Below, piece by piece: positions 33,474 through 44,373 of a stretch of DNA of 64,000 nt. A model generated the notes under the pieces. The model was given only the letters and a program-made list of their open reading frames with translations. It ran no database searches and was not told where the DNA came from. The stretch is from Owenia fusiformis (taxonomy: Eukaryota > Annelida > Polychaeta > Sabellida > Oweniidae). The translations under genes were made by a program, and so were the position numbers. Positions within the stretch are counted from its first letter, which is position 1. The number at the start of each line of letters is the position of its first letter. Location: positions 28,326,166 through 28,390,165 of the forward strand of contig CAIIXF020000011.1 in NCBI GenBank assembly GCA_903813345.2, written 5' to 3'.

Positions 33474-34079
33474 GTTTCGAAAGTGTCACAATCTTAGATT
33501 ATAGTTTCCTCTCATCATTCCATGGAAAGCTTATTTTTTATTAAAGTGTATACGTAACAGTTTATTTTGGGATAGTAGTTCGATTTTAAAGTTATCTGCG
33601 ATGATTTCCTTTCTAGTTTAGTGAATCTCTATTTTTAACGAGATATCTGAAATATTTTACAGTTAATACAATTAAGAATTAAGACTGACCCGTCACGGTG
33701 TAAATTATCTTTTAGGGGGTCTACTGAACTATGAACACTTTTTCGATTTAGGTATGAGCAAAATTCATAAACTAATATTAACCTGAAATAAAACAATCTT
33801 CCGCAACACTGCTTCAATTCAGTGCCTTTGTACAACCTAAATTATCGATATTGTTTTCAAATAGGTGCTTCGTAGTCAAATAAAGTTCAAACTCCAGTTG
33901 ACACGCAAAACATCATTCATTATCAGTCTTGTAATTATTTACTTAAATGTGTCCATTGACTTTGACGAATCGACGCATTCATTCAATGTGCAAAAAAACT
34001 TTCACTTAAAGACCTCATATGAAGTTTAAACATCTTTGGCTTATATGATAGTCTCACCCAATGGTATAGTCCATTGTAT

Positions 34080-34290
34080 GAAATTCTTAGGACGCCTTGC
34101 GGTTTCCGTACGGCGTATCTAGTTTTTTACAGGCTGCAGGGTAGCCGTAGAAATTATAACTTGGGGTTATAATATTTGTTCATTGCTGCGGTCCCCGTAG
34201 AAATCAACAGGCTGTTGTCAAACCACAGAAAGGTAAAACGGTGGCCGCACGTCGGGTTTGCCGTTGACTTGCGTCTGCTGTAGGGTTTGA
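34080..34290. repeat. Possible decayed MITE
   Basis: Contains CGGTTTCCGTACGGCG, GGTAGCCGTAG, GCGGTCCCCGTAG and TTTGCCGTTGACTTGCG, reminiscent of the CCGTACGGC-type arms of MITE family 1 but without clear termini. Confidence 0.25.
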
Positions 34291-34863
34291 TGGGTAATGT
34301 CATTAGCAGGGGTCAAAATATATGTAAAAACCAAATCACCTTTTTTACAATTTGGAGTATATAATGTTACAGAAAATTGTATGAAATAAATTTTGAATTT
34401 ATGTTTTAGGTTTCTAAACTATAAATTTGACGCTACCTTTCTTAAAAATACAAACAAATTGCGTTATCAGTACATCAACATTTTGAATTGGTCCTTCAAT
34501 ATTGGTGATGTAAATAGTATCAATGAATCAATTTTGTATATAAATGACAAATGCTAAAATCATGTTAGTTTTTTGAAAGATGGGTCTTAATACGTTTTGA
34601 GACACGGACTGTCATCGTCAGTGGTAACTTATCTATAAAGGAGAACTTGTTGCTCTTCCTTGACCGACTGTGGCTACTGCTTAAATTATTTTGCCCTGGT
34701 TAGATATTGCTCAAAACCTATAATGGTTTTGAGCAATATTACAAAGACCTGGTCGAATTCACCAAGAAATGTACTTGGCGTTTGATTGCACATGTCTCTT
34801 ATAGACTATAAGAAATATCCTCTGGAAATATTAACGTTTCAATACCTCTATAACATTCAAATA

Positions 34864-35933
34864 CAAGGGGTGATCAATAAGTAATAGACGCTTTTTTACA
34901 CAGATACTTTTTATGGACCAATCCCTCTGATTTTCCTACCAGTGAAACATCATTCAATTGTCTATCAATTCTGAAGATTTGAAGACAAGATATGTAATAC
35001 ATGTTGATATATCCTTATTTCCGTGAAGGAGGTACAGGTACCCCGGGACCGACATTTACGTCACATATTCAGTTTTTAGCCAGTTTTACAAATTTCAGTT
35101 AGATTTAAACTTTTTTATATGCAACAAGTTTTGTGTTGTTTGAAATATTTTGCTGACTGGTAACACACAAACAGTAAGTATTGTGATGTCAGAGTGTTGT
35201 ATGGTCGGGGTTTGCAGGTCAATTTGAGGAAGCACTGTGGAAGAAGGGGTTGGTGAGAGAAGGAAACACCCTACTCCATATGGACAATGCACCTGCCAAC
35301 AGATCTCAAAATGTTCAGAAAAAATATCCCTGGACCTCAAAATTGAGCCCTTGGTCAATGCACTATATTGTCCAGATCTTCCCACATGTGACCTATTTAT
35401 TCCTATACTACTTATTTCTATAGAGAAGGGACGCAGGTTTATTGACATTGATGAAATGAAACAACCCGTGCTACTGCATCTTGCTACCATGTCAGAGAAT
35501 GGATCAGCCTTGTCTCACAATCTTGAGTTAAGAGGATGAGGAATTATGTACATGTAGCTCTTGATGGAACCTATGAAGAGGCATGAATACCACATAAATG
35601 TAGTGATGACAAAATATAAAAAATCAAATATTGCGTAACAAAATGGGGTAATTCATGACCATAATGGTTTGTTTTGTTCAGCCTGCATTCAACTGCGTTG
35701 CATGTTAAACAAGCTAAAATAGCTTCAGAATGTTTGACGAAATGTCGGTCCCGGGGTACCTATACCTCTTTCACGGAAATAAAGATATATCAAAATATAT
35801 TACATGTTTTGTTTTCAAATCTTCAGAGTTGATAGACAATTGAATGATGTATCACTGGTAAGAAAATCGAAGGAATTGGTCTATAAAAAGCATCCGTGTA
35901 AAAAAACGTCCATTACTTATTGATAACCCCTCG
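34864..35933. mobile_element. Mariner relic with about 200-bp terminal inverted repeats
   Basis: Flanked by TA on both sides. Ends CAAGGGGTGATCAATAAGTA and the inverse of CGAGGGGTTATCAATAAGTA. The long arms contain GTACCCCGGGACCGACATTT on the left and its inverted match on the right. Between them are transposase shards on the plus strand in two frames: LLHMDNAPANRSQN (about 35269-35310) and ALYCPDLPTCDLFIP with a following GRRFIDIDEM (about 35360-35460). These correspond to the catalytic H-D-N-x-P-x-H and P-Y-x-P-D-L-x-P-C-D segments of mariner transposases, separated by frameshifts. Non-functional. Confidence 0.85.
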
Positions 35934-35968
35934 TAGATATGTATTCTACATATTTGTCATTGTTAGAT

Positions 35969-36833
35969 ACACTCCCCTCCATAAGTTTGGCAACCCTTTT
36001 CCCCCATTGAACTACGTGTTAAAGCCCCTTTACGTTTGAATTTTTATTTACTTAACCGGCTATGAAATAACTTTGATATTAATGGACTTTATTTCCAATA
36101 CCTCCAAATTTTCTCAATTCTTTTCCTCAATTACAATAGGTCGAAAATTGATGATAAATTTGATGGATTTTTAAAAATCGTCATTCCCATGTAATCCAAT
36201 GGGAAATGGAGGGTTCGGGGCAAATCAGAAATCAGGATATCTTTTCAGTAAAAGATTCAGCAAAAGATATTTTTATATAGAAAATTGAACTGTCTAACTT
36301 TTTTGAACACTAAGTGTTTAGTTTATTTGATGAATATTAAAGTTACAACGCTTCAAAGTTATTTGTGAAAATAATTTTTCGCCTCCTGTGGTAGTTATTT
36401 CAATGGGAGAGGTTTTTTGAAAAACAATTTTGACTTTAAAGCCCTATAACTTTGTTGAACCTGTTGAACATATCAATTTTTGTTAAATAAAGTTAGCAAA
36501 TTCAATTGCCTGCCTCACTCGTATTTTTTGCAAGGACTCAGATGGATGGATATTCTGTCATATGACTTGCGGCAAACTTACCATTTCCCATTGGTTAACA
36601 TGGGAATGTCGATTTTCAAAAGTTCATCAAATGTATCATCAATTTTCGACCTATTGTAATTGAGAAAAAAAATTGAGAAAATTTGGAGGTATTGGAATCA
36701 AAGTCAAATTACGTTTCCATCAATAATATAAGTATTTTTATCGCAGGTTAAGTAAATAAAAATTCAAAGGTAAAGAGGCTTTAACACGTAGTTCAATGGG
36801 GGAAAAGGGTTGCCAAACTTATGGAGGGAGTGT
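35969..36833. mobile_element. Non-autonomous element with about 65-bp inverted ends
   Basis: Left end ACACTCCCCTCCATAAGTTT and right end AAACTTATGGAGGGAGTGTA. The match continues through GGCAACCCTTTTCCCCCATT and CACGTAGTTCAATGGG. The interior is AT-rich without transposase. Related right ends occur at about 43650-43735 and 62205-62295, and an internal fragment at 28185-28440. Confidence 0.75.
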
Positions 36834-37406
36834 ATGTTTCATAAAACATAGGCAATTATTTTTTGTTTGACTGGCGATGATAGGGATAAATTCTTTAGAT
36901 AAAATTTTCAATAGTAAAAACCTAATATGTTTGAAATAAGACCTATATTTGTCACATAACAAGCATCATAACCTATCATGGTACATAAATATTTAAACTT
37001 GACAATTTTCGAAAATAATATTTCCATTTGAATGATATCACAACGTATCTTTGTGACATTACAACTTTTTTTAATGTTTTAAAAGTTTGTATATCCATGA
37101 AATAATATAACTATAAAAATCTAACCTCTTTTAAGAATGGTGGTAAATTCAAATATTTGAAAATTATAAGATCTACAACCCCTTTTCACATATTTCAAAG
37201 AAACGTGTCAATTAGTTTTTCAAGTCATGAAAAGTGATATTTGAAACTATATTTTTTAAACGTTACATGGGGCCTTTAAGGGAATGTTCCGTTAACACAA
37301 ACTCCTCGTGTATTATTGACTTGGATAACATGTGATTTGAACGTACTATAATAAGAACTTTGACGAATGGAAAGTTTGAAACCTAACTACTTTGCTAAAG
37401 ATAACA

Positions 37407-37799
37407 ATGGATTACGACCAGCTTCTGAAGAAATATATCGGCGAGATGGGACTTTATCAAGCTTGGGTACTTTTTCTGATGGGTTGCTTGGGGACAGGAG
37501 CGTTATACTCTAATGTAAGCATTGTATTCCTTGCAGCTGTTCCCGTTCACAGTTGTCTTATACCTGAACTCACATCTGCAAATCTCTCCCGTGACGTCAT
37601 AAATAGCGTCAGTATCCCACTTACCGAGGAAGGGGATTATGCAACATGTCGAAAATATGACAGAGATTATACAAATGTGTCCATGGAAACGTTGAAACAA
37701 TGGATAAATGAAACAACACGTAAAACTGAACTAAGAACGATACCCTGCGATGCGTTTTACTACGATACTTCACAGTATATTACAACTATTGTGTCCAAG
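37407..37799 (+). CDS. SLC22 gene exon 1
   Basis: 393 nt (131 codons), ATG in AACAATGGATT, donor CCAAG|GTAAGT in phase 0. MDYDQLLKKYIG, then TM1 and the first outer loop with SCLIPEL, ATCRKYD and IPCDAFYY. The methionine at 37407 is chosen because the paralogue has the same MD(Y/F)DQL start and an equally long exon. Confidence 0.9.
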
Positions 37800-37814
37800 G
37801 TAAGTCCTACCTTG

Positions 37815-38190
37815 TATTCGCGAATGCAACTTTCGGCTGTCGGCTACCGGATTGGCATACTATTTCATGACAAACTCATTTAGATATTAATAGTATCTGC
37901 CACTATTCCATACATATCTAAATTAGTTTGCCATAAAAAGTAGGTTAATCCGGTAGTCGCTAGTCGTTAGTTGCATTCCCGAATAGTACCCCAGTTATCA
38001 ATTGTGCTGCAATTAAAATGCCGAATGCAACTTTTAGCTATTGGCTACCGGATTAACCTACTATATTTCACCACTATTCCATTCATATTTAAATGAGTTG
38101 ATCATAAAAGAGAGGGTTAATTCGGTGGCCGTAACCGAAAGTTGCATTCACGAGTACTAGCCCAGTTATAAATTGAGCTGCAATTGAACT
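37815..38190. mobile_element. Tandemly duplicated short MITE in SLC22 intron 1
   Basis: Two successive units, each a foldback (CGAATGCAACTTT at the left, AGTTGCATTC at the right, inner GGCTACCGGATT and its inverse), at about 37815-37988 and 38018-38158. Each is followed by CCAGTTAT-AATTG-GCTGCAATT, so the flank was duplicated together with the element. Confidence 0.7.
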
Positions 38191-38429
38191 GACAGTTTTA
38201 CGTACCCATAGATCGAACTCAGTCGTGACCAGAATACATTCCTACAATATAAACTACAACTAGATCATGACTAACACTGGAGCAAATACCAACGAGGATA
38301 GAGAATGGACGTACTGGATATTTTAATTGCTTACTAAAGTCCAACTTTGGATTCAAGCTATGGTAGCTTCACATATAAACTATATAATGTCATGAAATGG
38401 ATCAACAAAAATATAATGATTGCTTACCC

Positions 38430-39222
38430 CCCTATCACACCAAACTAGTTCCTACCCGTTCTTGCCAGTCCTACGAAAACGTCGTAAAACGGGCTCAATC
38501 TGGCTGTGGTCGGGAAATATGTCTGAAATAATTAGCTTTTTCGTTCTTAAACAGTCTTCAATACGTCCATATCGTTCGCAGTTCGTTCAGGTCGCACCAC
38601 GTCGTTGTGCAACGCCGTAGAACGCGTCCCTTAGTCTAGAAGGTCAACATGACCTGACTACAGAACGGTATGGTCGCCATCGAATTTTGAATCGATTCAA
38701 AATTCTAAAATCACATTCCCGTCTGAGAACGTTCATAAAGTTTGTAAATAGACCTTAGAAAGTTGCAGCTACGTTCATTCCGTTCGCACACAGTTTAAAA
38801 CCAGTTTTGAAGAACGCAGTGGCAACTTGTTTGGTGTGATAGCTATATTTTTGCTAACTCGTTCATAAACAGTGTTAAATACGTTCTTAATCAGTTTAAA
38901 CCCGTTTGCAATTAGTTCTATCTCGTTCTCAACACGTCCTCAGACAGTTCAACTCGTTGTTAAAACGTCCCTAGTAGGATTGAAGTACGACGGTTCCGTT
39001 CGTAGTACGTCCAGCTCGTCGTTAGTACGTTGTCACTCGTTCTAACTGTAGAACGTGACGACCACGAGAACATTTTCAGCATTGTCTAAGTTCTAGAGGA
39101 CCTACCCGTTCGATTACGTTCGATGAAGTTTGTAAATAGATCCCAAACGGTTCTTAGAAGGTCCAGTCCGTTCGTACACAGTTGGAGAACGTAGTGAGAA
39201 CTAGTTTGGTGTGATAGTAGGG
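38430..39222. mobile_element. Foldback-type element with helically phased GTTC array
   Basis: Ends CTATCACACCAAACTAGTTC and the inverse GAACTAGTTTGGTGTGATAG. An internal end-like GTTTGGTGTGATAGC at about 38829 suggests a nested or composite structure. The interior is dense in GTTC/GTCC-type tetramers at about 10-11 bp intervals, clearest at 38861-38970. No transposase. Confidence 0.75.
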
Positions 39223-39399
39223 TTAGAAGAGACGATTCTTGAACATGCTTCGACTTACCTGTCAAAAAGTTGTTTAAAGACAAATGACATGCATGTACAT
39301 GTTTTAATGGCCAAGTGCTATATTTTTAAGATTATGATAACCTTGTCTTCTCCCCATTGATCGATCCGCCAAATTGATCAGAATTGAAGTTATTTCTAC

Positions 39400-39790
39400 C
39401 ATTTTTAAAAAAGTTAGATAAAGGAGTACTTTTTGAAATAAGAAAAAAATTCATTCATCGTGTCTATAAAGTTCACTCTCCGAGTCAGCATGATTTCATT
39501 AATAGTTTTAGCGATAAGTCTTTGCAAAGCAATATTTGGCAGTACTCGATAAGTTATCAAAGTCGGCTATTTCTAAAGCACATGCTTCCATACGGGCGTG
39601 ATGATTGTCAACGTGCAAGGGGCAGTCAATGAGGATGTGGATTTCATCTTCCACACTCTGGTTGCATCTGCATAATCTGTCGTTCAGTTCTATACCTGTG
39701 AATCGACAAGTTTCAATTCTTATTGGGGGGGTTCCTGATCGAATACGTGCCAAGTAACTGAAACAGGTTTTAGGTATTCATATACATTAA
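39400..39790 (-). mobile_element. Non-LTR retrotransposon fragment (end of reverse transcriptase ORF)
   Basis: The minus strand reads SYLARIRSGTPPIRIETCR, RLCRCNQSVEDEIHILIDCP, the C-terminal zinc-knuckle-like segment typical of LINE ORF2 proteins (L-x-R-x-R-x-G ... C-x-C ... V-E-D-E-x-H-x-L-x-x-C-P). Beyond the stop at 39508 the coding-like text continues in another frame to about 39400. Truncated and frameshifted. Confidence 0.7.
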
Positions 39791-41069
39791 AGGTACAAAC
39801 TTCATTTTTATATCACATTGATTTAGGTTTTAAGATATATGTTATTGTTCTATACATTTGATGTACATCATTTCTATTCTTTATTCTCCTTAAGTCCACT
39901 TGCACTCAATACGTGATATCATTCATAAATAACATTAAAATCTTGGCTCTTTTCATTGTTATGTCTTTTCTATCAGGAAAGTTCCAATTCCCATAAAGGA
40001 GGATTTTAAGTCCAGTATATTTTACTTTACTACATAATCTACTTGTCTTTCTATTGGTTCAAATGTTGGTTCCTTTTGGGACGACGTAAAGGAATAAATA
40101 TGATCCATGCAGCTACGATCGCCTCCAAAACCGTTTTGATGATCACTTAGTTTTCGATTAATCTAAAACCATCGGATGAGTCGTGTTTTGAGTACGGTAA
40201 AGTATATTTTGCAAAAAAGACAAATGCCGCGTTAATTCATTGGTACCTTACTGTCCCCGAATTTGAAGATGGGGTGGATAATTCCTTGATTTTCCTTGAT
40301 ATTTTTACATATTGAAGATTTAAATGTCCTTTTTTGAATATTCATAAATTAATTTGGGTGCTATTTTGTACATTAAAAAAAATTATCAGCCCAGTAGGCT
40401 GATGCACTTCGTTCTCCAAAGCGAGACTTATCTTTTCTTGCATCACTGACATCTCCAAATAAGCAGCATTCGAGTAACGAAAATAAATTGTTTGAAAAAC
40501 TTATGTTTTGTAAAAATGACCTGGCTTGCCTTCCGGCAATGACAACCGCTGTATTCAATACATAGGGGAATTAAAGGTTAGAACTAATTTGGGCTCAAAT
40601 CGTTCCTTGTTAGGCCCACATATTTTTGATGGATTCCCAGAGTTACTTCATTCAATAAATTTTAAATACTAAAAATGGATGTCCAAATTACCCTCTCTCC
40701 CTCTCTCTCTTTGAACATGTTGAAGGCAAATTCAAGTTGTATGAAATAATCAAAGAAAATGTTTAAATCAAATTATTCGCACTATTAGCCAATATATTGA
40801 TATTTACAATTCTTTGATTTATTTCATGTTTCTTAGGATTTAATAATTAATAATAGGTAGTATCAAATCTAGCCTGGTCTTTGAAAACTCTCGGAAGTTC
40901 ATGATCAAGCAAGTATTCAGAGTACCCTTGAAAAAATTGTTCCAATTTAAAAATATATTCTTCATAATTGGTGTCTCAAAATGCAATAAATTGATGCATC
41001 AAACATTGAAAAACAGGTGGGAAAAGGGGTGGAAATCAGGACTTTTCAGAGAAGGTATGTTGATGAGGT

Positions 41070-41435
41070 GTTTTCTTTTTTCACGAGTTGTATACAAAAT
41101 CTTCACGATCTTTTCGGCACAAACATGTATCAGCACCATATGTTCGTGTAAAGCTAATAATTTGTGAACGAATAGTTCACAAGGCGCCAGAATTAAAACA
41201 ATTATTCACTATCATTACGTAAACAGAACGGTTAAAAGTGCAGATTTGTTTCATGATTCTGTCATCTCGTGAATTGTTTGTTCGCAAACGTTAAGATTTT
41301 CTAAAACAAATGATGCCGACACACATTTTTGCCAAAAAGGATTTGGAGATCCTGTCTACATCTTGAGAAATCTTGGAAAAAGCAAAATCGTACCTTCGTA
41401 GTTGCGACATTTTGTTACGAAAACGGATTAATTTT
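41070..41435. mobile_element. Diverged copy of the foldback family that splits SLC22 exon 6
   Basis: Same order of landmarks as 44413-44949: a CACGAGTTGTA-type segment, GGCACAAACATGTATCAGCA, TAAACAGAACGGTTAAAAGTG, GTTTGTTCGCAAACGT, AATCGTACCTTC and GACATTTTGTTACGAAAACG. The outer ends have decayed. It lies in intron 1 of the SLC22 gene. Confidence 0.65.
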
Positions 41436-41613
41436 GAAAAGTTACTCAACAGTGTCCCGGGAGCTTGGTTAATCTTTTTAATAAAATACTGATGAACAAA
41501 TGTATTGTAATAAAAAATTGGAACCATCCGCTTGAAAAGCTTCTAAAACTACTGATGATTATTCCATATTAAATGTAAAATTTCCCAAATAGACACTAGA
41601 CCTCATGACTAGA

Positions 41614-41832
41614 CACACTGGGGATCAACTGGAAACGTAGACATGGTGGGTTCGTTTCATCATGGTGGTTTCCCAGGGGAATTGATTAGAATTTATGTTT
41701 TCTATATTGTACCACAAATTTCATCTGGTAATTCTTCTACCGGAAGTCCGGCCATGCTGAAACCATGGGCTTTCAAGCCCATGCTGAAACGAAGACATGT
41801 CGATGTCTTCGTTTCCAGATGATCCTCAGTGT
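41614..41832. mobile_element. Foldback MITE (219 bp) in SLC22 intron 1
   Basis: Ends ACACTGGGGATCAACTGGAA and TTCCAGATGATCCTCAGTGT, with inner arm ACGTAGACATG / CATGTCTTCG. It also holds two small perfect hairpins (ATGGGCTTTCAAGCCCAT and GAAGACATGTCGATGTCTTC). The outer ACACTG-GGATCA is similar to the end of the 44413 element, which suggests related families. Confidence 0.7.
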
Positions 41833-42030
41833 AAACAGGCATTTACATTACGCAATGTTACCACCTAAGTGATGAGAATGTGATGAAGGAAAGGTGTGTC
41901 AATCAGGTTCTACATCGAATGTTTTGCACAGGAATGCATTTTATGAAGTGATCCAAACCACACGTACGTGTATACGATAAAAAATTGTAAATTGTAAATG
42001 TACTCACAATATACACTTGTGGTAATATTT

Positions 42031-42070
42031 AGGATACAATACAACAATACAATACAATACAATACAATAA
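42031..42070. repeat. CAATA microsatellite
   Basis: About six tandem copies of AATAC/CAATA, starting imperfectly and ending before AAGATAGATG. Intronic. Confidence 0.85.
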
Positions 42071-42174
42071 GATAGATGAGTACTTTCGGACCTTATATTA
42101 TAATTTTTTAAAACATTGATTGCCATCATTTACTATTGTAATCAATCCATGAAGGTTAAACTTTCTAATTTCAG

Positions 42175-42278
42175 TGGAATCTTGTTTGTGACAGAAAATG
42201 GATGATTGCTCTTGTACAGTCTATATATATGGGAGGTATCCTGGTAGGTGCAGTTACCGCAGGCCAATTATCAGACAG
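42175..42278 (+). CDS. SLC22 gene exon 2
   Basis: 104 nt, acceptor TAATTTCAG|, donor GACAG|GTAACC, enters phase 0 and leaves phase 2. WNLVCDRKWMIALVQSIYMG (TM2 entry), GILVGAVTAGQLSD: the family's hallmark segment before the D-R-x-G-R-R signature. Confidence 0.92.
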
Positions 42279-42700
42279 GTAACCTCTTCTTACATTTTCG
42301 AAACTCCAAATCTCCCATTGGACCATTTGGCAGAGTATGTCTGTATTTTGCGATTCTGAAAATTTCGTCGAAATCGTATTAATTGTAGTAGGACCTCGCT
42401 TATTGTTACTGATGAAAAAATATTCTAAACATGGCAGTCGCGTCACCAAACTTGTGGAGAGTTCTAGTACTGTTGTCACAGTTAAATAATATATCCTGTT
42501 CAAATTTTGCACTGCTTATAATATATTCCAAATCACCTGTATCCACCTGATTACTAGGACGGTCCTACCTTGTAACAAAATGGAAAATATCTTCCAGAAA
42601 AGAGTAGAAGCAAAAAACTGATGAAAACAACCAATCCATTTTTCTTTCCCGGATGTTCTTCCATTTTGTCACGGCTAAACAGATTTTGATTGATTTTCAG

Positions 42701-42855
42701 ATTTGGCAGACGCCCCGTCCTTTGTGTCTGTATTGTATTAACAGTGATCTCATCCTATGTGGTAGCATTTTCACCCAATTTCATCATCTTCGCTATCCTT
42801 AGATTTTGTCTAGCAACATTCAGCATGGGTGCATATACAGTTGCATTTGTCGTTA
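42701..42855 (+). CDS. SLC22 gene exon 3
   Basis: 155 nt, acceptor GATTTTCAG|, donor GTTA|GTATGT. Completes the signature as RFGRRPVL and encodes TM3 (CVCIVLTVISSYVVAF) and TM4 (IIFAILRFCLATFSMGAYT). Open frame continuing past the donor is intron. Confidence 0.88.
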
Positions 42856-42996
42856 GTATGTACTGTTCACAATTTCTATATATTCAGACATTGTATCGTA
42901 TAGTTCAGCTCTTGTATTTCATCATAGCGAGGTTGATTTGTGAAAGGATAACATTGAATGTAATTTTATTTTGTTACCATGACCTACTTTATCTAG

Positions 42997-43165
42997 ACAT
43001 GGAGATAGTTGGCCCTTCTTGGAGGAATACTGCGGGACTAATAATGCAGCACACATGGGCACTGGGCTACCTTGTCCTGGCGGGTATCGCGTATGGAATT
43101 CGTGATTGGATTACACTGCAGCTTGTTCTGTCTGTGCCAATAACACTATACTTGCTGCTAATTTT
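42997..43165 (+). CDS. SLC22 gene exon 4
   Basis: 169 nt, acceptor TTATCTAG|, donor TTTT|GTAAGT, leaves phase 2. MEIVGPSWRNTAGLIMQ, ALGYLVLAGIAYGIRDW, QLVLSVPITLYLLL: TM5 and TM6, with the E-x-V-G-P-x-x-R motif usual after TM4 in SLC22 proteins. A TTTG microsatellite follows in the intron (about 43181-43230). Confidence 0.9.
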
Positions 43166-43853
43166 GTAAGTTTCTGTTTACTTGTTTGTTTGTTTGTTTG
43201 TTTGTCCATCCGTTTGTTTCTTTGTTTGTGATGAGATTCCATACGATGCCGTCTAGTGTGGATTCACATTTTATCACGACATTCACGAGTCGTCTAAAAC
43301 AGTCAATTTGACTCCATCCATCCTTGCTGCAAATGTATGTAACTGAATTTAAGCATAAATGGAGTCATTTGAAGAAGGATGACTCCCTTAAGCTTATATT
43401 AAGGCAGATAATTAAGTTTGCACGTTTACAATTATTTAAGGATTTAAGCCTCTCGAAAATGAGATATATTTTTTTGCAATTTATATGGTGCAATCTAATA
43501 GTCAATGAAATGTTTTAAAGTGTATTGATGTTTTTAGATGAAAACCAAAGCGAAATGCATGAAAAAACTCCCCGAATTCATTCTACAAACAACTCACGGT
43601 CACTTACATGTTAAGCCCTAAAAGTAGTATTTTCTTTACAGACTATGCAAATGAAAATTCAAACATAAATAGGCCTTGGCACATTATCCAATGGGGGAGT
43701 TAGGGTTGCCAGACCTATGGGGGGGGGGGGTGTAAATTCTTTTCACAGAAAATATTTTATACAATATCTCTAAAATATTCCTGCTGCTGTTACTCCCAAA
43801 TTTTAAGAGACTGGAGAATCCACGATGATCAAAAATTGGATTTCTTTCTCCAG

Positions 43854-43980
43854 CGTTGTCCCGGAGTCTCCTAGATGGCTGTATGCCAACAATCAGTCTA
43901 CCAAGGCAGATGCGATCGTGCAGAAGATCGCAAGATGGAATAAAGTGAATGTTCCCGAAAAACTCACAATCGAGAACAGG
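43854..43980 (+). CDS. SLC22 gene exon 5
   Basis: 127 nt, acceptor TTTCTCCAG|, donor ACAGG|GTAAGT, leaves phase 0. FVVPESPRWLYANNQ is the conserved PESPRWL after TM6. The rest (KIARWNKVNVPEKLTIENR) is the central cytoplasmic loop. Confidence 0.92.
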
Positions 43981-44215
43981 GTAAGTAAATAGAGGAGATC
44001 CAATGATTTTTGAGGGATATCATTTTTATCCGCCATGAGCGTATGTCGCCCATCTCTGCTAGTGAACGCAGTGAATGAGTGGAGATGGGTGATATCCACA
44101 AGTGGATAAAAATGATAGCCCGAAGCAAGTAGAATTACAAGTAGAATTACAAAACCTAAAAATGTAACATTTAAACAAGTGAACAGCAAATAATTGAAAA
44201 ACAAGCCCTATATTC

Positions 44216-44290
44216 TTAAAGGGGTATTCCTTGCAAGACCATTTCTGTCCTGATATGGTTTCATATGGTATATACACTTGCAATTTTTAA
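44216..44290. repeat. Fragment of the 52-kb foldback element
   Basis: TTAAAGGGGTATTCCTTGCA, GACCATTTCTGTCC and a following TTTCATATGG match the left end of the element at 52263-52869. Only one end is present. Confidence 0.55.
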
Positions 44291-44373
44291 CTCTGTACAC
44301 TTTGTAACTACCTCGACACAAACTGTTCAATTGTATATAATAAGTAAAATAATGTAAAGATTTACTTTTTCAG

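Noticed and set aside
34700-34740. Histone-type stem-loop (ATTGCTCAAAACC ... GGTTTTGAGCAAT)
   Set aside because: The arms pair well, but there is no histone gene nearby and the sequence does not match the histone stem-loop; left as an unexplained small hairpin.
42171-42512. 113-codon minus-strand open frame
   Set aside because: Antisense to SLC22 exon 2 and its intron; no family resemblance.
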